Source: SIG607 sp045655165 (GTDB lineage Bacteria; Bacillota; Clostridia; Oscillospirales; Acutalibacteraceae). Taken from it: a stretch of 31,294 nt of DNA. The stretch covers positions 1 through 31,294 of the forward strand of contig JAZOOT010000008.1 of NCBI GenBank assembly GCA_045655165.1. Direction: 5' to 3'. The notes under the pieces are model-generated. The model made no database searches, was not told the origin of the DNA, and saw only the letters and a list, made by a program, of their open reading frames with translations. This document shows positions 1-5,097 of the stretch, one piece after another. How positions within the stretch are numbered: position 1 is the stretch's first letter; the number at the start of each line of letters is the position of its first letter. Position numbers and translations under genes: made by a program.

Positions 1-297
1 ATGATGATCTTTTCAAAATCTCAGATGAAGCCAAGTATTAACCTTTGTTTACAACCGAATATCGCCGCACTACTCTCTTTTCGATATGACAAATGACTAT
101 CCCTTCGAAATGAGGATTTGCACCTGCGTGATATAGCCATTCGGCTCTCTGCAAGTTGTCATTCGCATTCGTGAATGACAAGTTGCAGGAAGCCGAAGAA
201 GGCAACACACAAACTACAAAGCAGGTGCTATGACTATCATTTCTATGATGATAGATGATTGTCCTTTAGAAATGATTTATGTCTCTCTTTTTGGGAG

Positions 298-340
298 CCG
301 AGCCGTTTCTATTGGACGAAGTCAGATAGAAACGGCTCGG
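298..340. repeat. Perfect 15-bp inverted repeat with 13-base loop
   Basis: The arm at 298-312 (CCGAGCCGTTTCTAT) is exactly complementary to 326-340, with the loop at 313-325. No T-run follows on either strand, so it is not a simple terminator. It is one element of the structured region. Confidence 0.85.
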
Positions 341-365
341 AGACGACGTCGGAGAGCCGAGATTA

Positions 366-453
366 GCAGGGCATAATACCCCCGCGTCAAAGAAGAATCA
401 GTAAGAAATGGAAGTTCGTACACACCTTTGACAGTGGGTGTATTATGCCCTGC
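366..453. repeat. Long inverted repeat, arms of about 27 bases
   Basis: The arm at 366-392 begins GCAGGGCATAATAC, which is exactly complementary to the end of the arm at 426-453. Pairing continues with small irregularities to the loop-proximal ends, GTCAAAG (386-392) with CTTTGAC (426-432). The loop is about 33 bases. No T-run follows. Confidence 0.85.
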
Positions 454-674
454 GGACTTTCCTTTTAAGAGCCATATAGAGTAATTTTAGATTAAGCCAA
501 TACGCCAACAGTTAAGCCAAATGGAACATAATGTACGTAGTCTTACGGAGAGTTATATCTTTCAAAAAGTTTGGAAAGTGGCTTATTTACTGGGGTTTTG
601 AAGACTTTTGTAGGGTTACGTAAGTTTTACAAATGAAATCCCCACGATGAAACCGGAAAGCAAATAAAATTAAA

Positions 675-703
675 GGACTATGACAGTTGTCATAGTCCTT
701 TTT
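675..703. terminator. Bidirectional intrinsic terminator
   Basis: GGACTATGACA (675-685) pairs perfectly with 688-698 and is followed by TTTTTG on the plus strand. On the minus strand the same stem is followed by a T-rich stretch (TTTAATTTT). It can end the candidate RNA from the left and the zinc-ribbon gene from the right. Confidence 0.85.
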
Positions 704-704
704 G

Positions 705-1067
705 TTATAATGATTGTAGTTTGCCGCAGTTGTTGCAGTATTTAAAATCTTCGCCAAGTTTTTCGCCGCAATAGGGGCAAAAATTGTTGTTTTCTTTTTG
801 TTCGCCAAAAATATGGTTAAGCGGGTCAGGTTCTTCGCCGTCTTCGGTTATATCTAACACGCTTGGTCTATTTTTACTTGTTGCGTTTTTAAAGTTATAA
901 ATTGCCATAACCACCGCTATAGCAACAAACATAAAACCTGGAACTGCCATCATTCCCGCGCCGTTTTTAAGCATTAAAGCGGTTATAACAATACCGTTAA
1001 TGCCAATAAAAATTGCCACTATTCCACCCAAGAACGAAGGGCCCCTGCCCTGCTTTACGCTTTTCAT
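705..1067 (-). CDS. Small membrane protein with C-terminal zinc ribbon
   Basis: A 120-residue protein of unknown specific role. Two hydrophobic segments lie at about residues 11-33 and 38-60 and should span the membrane. A short charged linker (TEDGEEPDPL) leads to a C-terminal zinc ribbon with CPYCG and CNNCG knuckles, the usual double CxxC zinc-binding pair. Similar small proteins with a membrane hairpin and a zinc ribbon are common in Clostridia and mostly uncharacterised. The stop lies just inside the terminator at 675-703. The ATG follows the promoter at 1096-1123, which is shared in part with the divergent TSCPD gene. I see no basis for an enzymatic function. Confidence 0.8.
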   Translation of the reverse strand: MKSVKQGRGPSFLGGIVAIFIGINGIVITALMLKNGAGMMAVPGFMFVAIAVVMAIYNFKNATSKNRPSVLDITEDGEEPDPLNHIFGEQKENNNFCPYCGEKLGEDFKYCNNCGKLQSL

Positions 1068-1095
1068 AAAAAATCCCCATTTCGGTTTTTATTTT

Positions 1096-1146
1096 ATTGT
1101 AGCACAAGTTTTTTAATTTGCAAAGTGTTTTGTTTTGTGGTAAAAT
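1096..1146. promoter_or_regulatory. Divergent promoters sharing one palindromic -35 box
   Basis: TTGCAA at 1118-1123 is its own reverse complement. On the plus strand it lies 17 bases from TAAAAT (1141-1146), which is preceded by TGG as an extended -10, and would drive the TSCPD gene. On the minus strand it lies 16 bases from TACAAT (1096-1101) and would drive the zinc-ribbon gene. Polymerase could not occupy both at once. Confidence 0.6.
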
Positions 1147-1173
1147 AAAATAAAGATAAATAAGGAGAATACT

Positions 1174-1431
1174 ATGGAATACAAATACAAAACAAACGGC
1201 GTATGTTCGCGCGAGATTACCTTTGATATAAACGACGGCATTGTTACAAATGTTAAATTTATGGGCGGTTGCAACGGCAACCTTAAAGCAATAGCAAAAC
1301 TTGTTGAGGGTATGCCGGCAGATAAAATTTACGAAATTTTACAGGGTAACACCTGCGGTTTTAAAGGCACGTCTTGTGCCGACCAACTTGCAAAAGCAGT
1401 ACAAAAAGCAAATGAAAAAGCAGAGGAATAA
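1174..1431 (+). CDS. TSCPD domain protein (TIGR03905-like)
   Basis: An 85-residue cysteine-containing protein. It matches the small TSCPD family by its length, its start EYKYKTNGVCSREI, the GGCNGN motif near the middle and the TSCADQLAKA signature near the end. Four cysteines are visible (residue 11, the GGC motif, and the two in NTCGFKGTSC), suggesting metal or cluster binding, but the family has no settled biochemical role. A related domain occurs at the end of some class II ribonucleotide reductases, where it may bind metal. The start is supported by AAGGAGA seven bases upstream and by the promoter at 1118-1146. The gene is monocistronic, with a terminator overlapping its last codons. Confidence 0.9.
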   Translation: MEYKYKTNGVCSREITFDINDGIVTNVKFMGGCNGNLKAIAKLVEGMPADKIYEILQGNTCGFKGTSCADQLAKAVQKANEKAEE

Positions 1432-1446
1432 TACTCTGCTTTTTAT
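1420..1446 (+). terminator. Terminator overlapping the end of the TSCPD gene
   Basis: GCAGAG (1420-1425) pairs with CTCTGC (1434-1439) and is followed by a T-run. The left arm lies inside the last codons of the TSCPD gene. The convergent small gene on the minus strand ends at 1443, so the two genes share the site. Confidence 0.65.
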
Positions 1447-1634
1447 GTTTCTTGGTTTTCACGAATATTTTTTCTGCGTTTTGGAAGCCCCTGCGCTATT
1501 GCCGGGTATTCGTTTGCGGTATCGGCGGTTGGCTGAATTTCGTAAGTGCCGAATTTATTAACCAAATCAAGCGCCGAAATATCTTTTTCGCGTTGTTCTT
1601 TATTTAAAAACAACGGTTCTTTTTTATTTTCCAC
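1443..1634 (-). CDS. Small conserved-looking hypothetical protein
   Basis: A 63-residue hydrophilic protein starting at GTG, with GGGTGAT at a good distance upstream as ribosome site. It begins MENKKEPLFLNKEQREKDIS and carries a central motif, GTYEIQPTADTANEYPAIAQG, with the look of a conserved short family: aromatic, Pro and Gly positions inside an otherwise charged sequence. The C-terminus is basic (LPKRRKNIREN). There is no signal peptide or membrane segment. It starts 39 bases after the pseudouridine synthase gene and is probably the last gene of the oadB operon. I do not know its function. The ribosome site and protein-like composition argue that it is real. Confidence 0.6.
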   Translation of the reverse strand: MENKKEPLFLNKEQREKDISALDLVNKFGTYEIQPTADTANEYPAIAQGLPKRRKNIRENQET

Positions 1635-1673
1635 TTATATCACCCAACACAAGTGTTTGCGTTTTATTTTGTT

Positions 1674-2636
1674 TTATACTAGGTAATCAAACAATTCCTT
1701 TGCAAACCAAACATCATTTACAGAAAATGTTTTGCCGTTTAAATAATTTAGTTCGCCAGCATCGGTTTTAAAACAAAAGGTTAATTTATAAGAATAAAGC
1801 GCTTGCTTATTAAAGCCCATTTTTTTATCACCTGCTAGTTTTCCGTATTTGCCGTCGCCAAGCAAAGCGTGGCCTGCCCCCGCCATATGGGCGCGAATTT
1901 GGTGTGTTCTACCCGTTATAAGTTCAACTTCCAAAAGTGACAGCCCGTTTTTTTCACAAAGCGTTTTATAACCTGTTGTTATGCTTTTATTGTTTTCGGT
2001 TTTTCCCTTTTGCAAATAAACCTTGTTTTTATCTTCATTTTTTTCAAGAAAACCGGTTAATACGCCGCTTTTTTGGTTAAAACTGCCGTGGACAACCGCC
2101 AAATAGCGTTTATCTATTTCGCGAAGTTTTATTTTTTCGCAAAGAATACGAAGTGCTTCTGCCGTTTTTGCGGCAATTACAATACCGCCTGTGTTACGGT
2201 CAATTCGGTTTGCCAAGGCGGGCTTAAAACTGTTTTCTTGTTTAGGGTTATATTCGCCCTTTTTATACAAATATTTTTGTATACGCGCAATTAAGGTATC
2301 GCCGTATTCGTTTTTATCGGGGTGAACAAGAAGCCCTTGGGGTTTATCGGCAAGTAAAATAAACTTGTCTTCATAAACAATTTTTAGATTGTCGCTTGCT
2401 AATAAAAAGTCGTAATTATCGGGTTTTTCGCCCAAAAATTCATCTTTGGCATAAACCGAAATAACATCACCCTCGCATATACGGGTGTCAATTTTTGCCC
2501 TTTTTGAATTTATTTTAATATCCTTTTGCCTAATGGCTTTATACATAAGCGAAGCAGGTAACAGCGGACAGGTTTTGGTTATAAACTTATCCAGCCGCAT
2601 ACCCGCGTCGTTTTTATTAACAACAAACGTTTTCAT
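1674..2636 (-). CDS. RluA-family pseudouridine synthase
   Basis: A 320-residue protein of the RluA/RluC/RluD family, which isomerises uridine to pseudouridine in rRNA or tRNA. An S4 RNA-binding domain lies at about residues 13-60 (MRLDKFITK and the following basic helix). The catalytic domain follows, with the active-site motif RIDRNTGG and the catalytic aspartate at residue 146. The later GRTHQIRAHM motif is the second family signature. The architecture fits RluC/RluD-type enzymes, but the target uridines cannot be deduced from sequence. The ATG follows directly on the stop codon of the mini-OadG gene (TAAATG), so it is translated within the oadB operon. Confidence 0.93.
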   Translation of the reverse strand: MKTFVVNKNDAGMRLDKFITKTCPLLPASLMYKAIRQKDIKINSKRAKIDTRICEGDVISVYAKDEFLGEKPDNYDFLLASDNLKIVYEDKFILLADKPQGLLVHPDKNEYGDTLIARIQKYLYKKGEYNPKQENSFKPALANRIDRNTGGIVIAAKTAEALRILCEKIKLREIDKRYLAVVHGSFNQKSGVLTGFLEKNEDKNKVYLQKGKTENNKSITTGYKTLCEKNGLSLLEVELITGRTHQIRAHMAGAGHALLGDGKYGKLAGDKKMGFNKQALYSYKLTFCFKTDAGELNYLNGKTFSVNDVWFAKELFDYLV

Positions 2637-2765
2637 TTATTTATTTTTAGAAAATATTTTATTAAGCAAGGCGGTTACAAGAATTATTGCACCAATAACA
2701 ACAAATATTGCCAACATACCTTTGCCCATATAATGCAAATTATCTACAAAATTATTTAAATTCAT
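2637..2765 (-). CDS. Mini OadG-like membrane subunit (42 aa)
   Basis: A very short gene translating to MNLNNFVDNLHYMGKGMLAI and then one strong hydrophobic helix ending in LLNKIFSKNK. The pattern, a short N-terminus, GMG-type lead-in, single membrane helix and basic end, resembles the gamma subunit (OadG/MmdD) of Na+-translocating decarboxylases, but is much shorter than the usual 80 or more residues. It has a GGGGG ribosome site, starts 12 bases after the oadB stop, and its stop abuts the ATG of the pseudouridine synthase. Its position directly behind the beta subunit supports the assignment. The function, a membrane anchor or stabiliser for the beta subunit, is inferred. Confidence 0.75.
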   Translation of the reverse strand: MNLNNFVDNLHYMGKGMLAIFVVIGAIILVTALLNKIFSKNK

Positions 2766-2777
2766 AATTTAACCCCC

Positions 2778-3896
2778 TTAACTGCCAAAGAAACTTAAAA
2801 TAAGTCCGCCGGCTATAACAGACGCAATTTGACCCGACACGTTTACACCAATAGAATGCATTAAAAGGAAGTTTTGCGGGTCTTCTTTTAAGCCCATTTT
2901 ATGAACAATTCTGCCCGACATTGGGAATGCCGAAATACCTGCAGCGCCAATCATGGGGTTGATTTTTTCTTTTAAGAAAAGGTTTAAGAATTTTGCAAAC
3001 AGTACACCGCCTGCGGTATCAATAATAAACGCTACAAGGCCAAGACCCAAAATAAGCAGTGTTTCGGGGCGCAAAAATTCTTCGGCTTTCATACGGGTTG
3101 CAATAGAAATACCAAGTAAAATTGTAACAAGGTTTGCAAGTACCTTTTGCGCTGTTTCGGAAAGCGAATTAAGCACACCGCATTCCCTTATTAAGTTACC
3201 GAACATTAAGAAGAAAATAAGCGAAGCCGCGTTAGGAGCAATAACTGCCGCTACCATAAATATAACAATAGGGAACAAAATTTTGGTTATTTTAGAAACA
3301 TCTTTTTGTTTATAAGGCATACGAATTAAGCGTTCTTTTTTGGTGGTAAGAAGTTTAATTATAGGGGGTTGAATAATGGGCACAAGCGCCATGTAAGAAT
3401 ATGCCGCAACCATTATTGCGCCAACATATTTACTACCAAGTTCCTGCGCAACAACAATGGAAGTAGGACCGTCGGCCGCACCGATAATACCAATAGATGC
3501 CGCATCATTAATATCAAAGAAAATAGATGCCGCGCAAAACGTAAAGAAAATACCAAACTGAGCCGCTGCGCCAAAAAGCATTAGTTTAGGGTTGGTTAAA
3601 ATTGGCGTAAAATCAATCATTGCGCCAATACCAATGAACAAAAGAAGCGGAAACAGTTCGTTTGCAATGCCCGCGTTAAAAAGGGTTGTAAGCGGACCGT
3701 GTTCAGCCACTGCATCGGAAAAAGGAATGTTTGCAACAAGGGTACCAAAGCCAAGCGGAAGCAAAAGCGTTGGTTCCATATCCTTTGCAATAGCAAGGTA
3801 AATAAGCACACCGCCAATAAGCCACATTACCAGATGCTGCCAATGAACAGCACCTATATTTTCGTATAAAAATTCCATTTCTCTCAAAAAATCCAT
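2778..3896 (-). CDS. Na+-translocating decarboxylase beta subunit (OadB/MmdB/GcdB family)
   Basis: A 372-residue polytopic membrane protein. Family members couple decarboxylation of a carboxybiotin carrier to export of Na+. The hallmark motif GIIGAADGPTSI, with the conserved ion-binding Asp, is present, as is the C-terminal SAFPMSGRIV motif with the conserved Ser/Arg. About nine hydrophobic segments can be seen. The start chosen is the ATG at 3896, preceded by GGAGG nine bases away; the frame stays open further upstream but that part overlaps the HU gene and lacks family sequence. The promoter at 3925-3953 fits. The alpha (carboxyltransferase) and biotin-carrier genes are not in this window, so substrate cannot be named: oxaloacetate, methylmalonyl-CoA and glutaconyl-CoA systems share this subunit. 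Confidence 0.9.
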   Translation of the reverse strand: MDFLREMEFLYENIGAVHWQHLVMWLIGGVLIYLAIAKDMEPTLLLPLGFGTLVANIPFSDAVAEHGPLTTLFNAGIANELFPLLLFIGIGAMIDFTPILTNPKLMLFGAAAQFGIFFTFCAASIFFDINDAASIGIIGAADGPTSIVVAQELGSKYVGAIMVAAYSYMALVPIIQPPIIKLLTTKKERLIRMPYKQKDVSKITKILFPIVIFMVAAVIAPNAASLIFFLMFGNLIRECGVLNSLSETAQKVLANLVTILLGISIATRMKAEEFLRPETLLILGLGLVAFIIDTAGGVLFAKFLNLFLKEKINPMIGAAGISAFPMSGRIVHKMGLKEDPQNFLLMHSIGVNVSGQIASVIAGGLILSFFGS

Positions 3897-3922
3897 AAGC
3901 CAATACCTCCCATAATACTTAA

Positions 3923-3953
3923 TTATTTTACCACAAAACAACCATTTAGTCAA
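3923..3953 (-). promoter_or_regulatory. Promoter of the oadB operon
   Basis: On the minus strand TTGACT (3948-3953) is followed after 17 bases by TAAAAT (3925-3930), preceded by TGG as an extended -10. The 19 bases at 3923-3941 are identical to 1130-1148 in the TSCPD promoter. Confidence 0.7.
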
Positions 3954-3954
3954 C

Positions 3955-3985
3955 AAAAAGAAAGCGGTGTGCAAACGCACACCGC
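3955..3985 (-). terminator. Terminator of the HU gene
   Basis: GCGGTGTGC (3964-3972) pairs with 3977-3985 around a four-base loop, followed on the minus strand by TTTCTTTTTG. It separates HU from the oadB promoter. Confidence 0.88.
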
Positions 3986-4005
3986 AGTTTCTTTTAGCAG
4001 TTAAA

Positions 4006-4281
4006 TTATTTGTTAACAGCGTCTTTAAGAGCTCTGCCTGCTTTGAAAGCCGGAGCTTTAGAAGCGGGGATTTTAACAGTTTGTTTTGTTTGGGGATTGA
4101 TACCGGTACGAGCGCCGCGTTCGCGAACTTCAAATGTACCGAAGCCGATAAGCTGAACTTTATCACCCTTAACAAGAGCTTTTTCGATGGCTTCGAATGT
4201 TGCCTTTACAACAGCTTCTGTATCTTTTTTAGATACGCCTGCTGCCTCGCTAACAACTGCAACTAAATCCTTCTTATTCAT
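4006..4281 (-). CDS. hup: HU-family DNA-binding protein
   Basis: A 91-residue HU histone-like protein that bends and compacts DNA as a homodimer in the nucleoid. The full family pattern is present: N-terminal helices MNKKDLVAVVSEAAGVSKKD, GFGTFEVRERGARTGINPQT in the DNA-binding arm, and the closing AFKAGRALKDAVN helix. Length equals the usual 90-92 residues. The start at 4281 is chosen because MNKKDL is the normal N-terminus and AAAGGA lies just upstream; an upstream in-frame start would add nine unrelated residues. The gene is monocistronic, with its own promoter and terminator. Confidence 0.96.
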   Translation of the reverse strand: MNKKDLVAVVSEAAGVSKKDTEAVVKATFEAIEKALVKGDKVQLIGFGTFEVRERGARTGINPQTKQTVKIPASKAPAFKAGRALKDAVNK

Positions 4282-4325
4282 AAAAAACATCCTTTCTAAT
4301 AAAATCAAGATATTCGCTATTATGA

Positions 4326-4354
4326 ATTATACCAATTATTTTTGCACTTTGCAA
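4326..4354 (-). promoter_or_regulatory. Promoter of the HU gene
   Basis: On the minus strand TTGCAA (4349-4354), 17-base spacer, then a perfect TATAAT (4326-4331) preceded by TGG. This is a strong extended -10 promoter, as expected for an abundant nucleoid protein. The rest of the 260-base gap up to 4541 is AT-rich; I see nothing in it besides this and the next promoter. Confidence 0.7.
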
Positions 4355-4483
4355 CATTTTTTTAAAATTTTGTGCAGTTTTATTGTTTATTTGCACAAAT
4401 AGGGCTATTTGGGCTTGTTTTTTATGTGATAATTAAACAATTTCGGCATTTTTAACAATTTGTTCTTTTTTTATTTTTGCCGT

Positions 4484-4512
4484 TTGACTTGAATTTATTT
4501 TTTTGTTATACT
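4484..4512 (+). promoter_or_regulatory. Promoter of the AbrB-like/zapA/U32 operon
   Basis: TTGACT (4484-4489), 17-base spacer, TATACT (4507-4512). AGGAGGG follows at 4529-4535, just before the first gene. Confidence 0.75.
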
Positions 4513-4541
4513 GTTATATATATGAGTTAGGAGGGTTTTTT

Positions 4542-4820
4542 ATGCTTAAAGGCACCGGCTTGGTTAAACCTATTGACAGTATGGGGCGTCTTGTTTTGCC
4601 AAAAGAAATTCGCCGCCATTTAGATGTTGACAGCGGGTACGACCACGTTGAATTTTTCTTAGATGAAAACTCTATTGTTATAAAAAAATACAAACCTGCC
4701 TGTTTCTTTTGTAACGAACTTGATAATCTTGTTCATTATAAAGATAAACGCGTTTGCAAGGTTTGTATTGACAAACTTCAAACCTTAAAAGAAATTACTC
4801 CCGATGATACGGAGGATTAG
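4542..4820 (+). CDS. AbrB/SpoVT-type transcription regulator with zinc knuckle
   Basis: A 92-residue protein with an N-terminal AbrB-type swapped-hairpin DNA-binding domain: GLVKPIDSMGRLVLPKEIRR is the classic signature, followed by a short beta segment (SIVIKKY). The C-terminal half carries CFFCN and CKVC, a likely zinc-binding pair, in place of the AbrB multimerisation domain. Such proteins are common transition-state-type regulators in Clostridia. The start at 4542 is favoured over an in-frame ATG at 4503, which lies inside the promoter and lacks a ribosome site. It is the first gene of an operon with zapA and the U32 gene; its targets are unknown. Confidence 0.88.
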   Translation: MLKGTGLVKPIDSMGRLVLPKEIRRHLDVDSGYDHVEFFLDENSIVIKKYKPACFFCNELDNLVHYKDKRVCKVCIDKLQTLKEITPDDTED

Positions 4821-4821
4821 T

Positions 4822-5097
4822 ATGGCTAACATTATTAGAATTAACGTTGGCGGTATTCCCTATTCTGTTTGTTCGGAAGACGATGAACAATATATGAAAA
4901 GTTTAGCCAACGAACTTGAACACAAAATGGACACCCTTATTAAGGCGAAACCGTTTTTGTCTACCACAATGGCGGCGGTTATGACCGCGCTTGACTGTTT
5001 GGACAAGGCAAAAAAGACCGAAGAAGAAAACGCGGCTTTGCGCCTTGAAGTTACACGGCTTAGTGAAAAACTTGCTTTGGATAAACTTAATTTATGA
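4822..5097 (+). CDS. zapA: Cell division protein ZapA
   Basis: A 91-residue ZapA-family protein that binds and bundles FtsZ filaments at mid-cell. The start RINVGGIPYSVCSEDDEQY is the family's N-terminal beta-alpha domain, and the second half (about residues 55-88, KAKKTEEENAALRLEVTRLS) is the coiled coil used for dimer and tetramer formation. Length is normal. The start at 4822 follows CGGAGG and lies one base after the stop of the AbrB-like gene. Its own stop overlaps the ATG of the U32 gene (ATGA), indicating translational coupling. The zapA-U32 order is familiar from other Firmicutes. Confidence 0.9.
   Translation: MANIIRINVGGIPYSVCSEDDEQYMKSLANELEHKMDTLIKAKPFLSTTMAAVMTALDCLDKAKKTEEENAALRLEVTRLSEKLALDKLNL

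Larger units (their letters stand above)
60..703. ncRNA. Candidate large structured RNA (or large palindromic element), no protein gene
   Basis: There is no convincing coding frame in the first 700 bases. The stretch is dominated by nested and serial inverted repeats. An outer helix pairs 88-92, 97-101, 107-113 and 120-127 with 259-263, 250-254, 237-243 and 221-228. Inside it lie 140-146 with 191-197 and a 14-bp stem with one mismatch, 151-164 with 173-186. Next come a perfect 15-bp stem, 298-312 with 326-340, and a long stem 366-392 with 426-453 whose outer 14 bp are perfect. Further candidates are 456-462 with 573-579, 493-499 with 579-585, 536-539 with 544-547, 591-595 with 640-644 and 607-612 with 628-633. 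A strong terminator closes the region. This density is typical of large ornate bacterial RNAs (OLE, GOLLD, ROOL are known examples), but I cannot assign a family. A palindromic mobile-element remnant is the alternative. Transcript strand and 5' end are unknown. Confidence 0.5.

Noticed and set aside
60..460. RNase P RNA, tmRNA or group II intron
   Set aside because: None of the conserved cores I know (RNase P GAGGAAAGTCC, tmRNA tRNA-like ends and tag frame, intron domain V) is present.
587..808. A 73-residue minus-strand frame
   Set aside because: It crosses the terminator and overlaps the zinc-ribbon gene in another frame; no ribosome site and low-complexity composition.
3897..4175. N-terminal extension of the oadB frame
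   Set aside because: It runs through the HU gene and its terminator in another frame, and the family N-terminus starts at 3896 with a perfect ribosome site.
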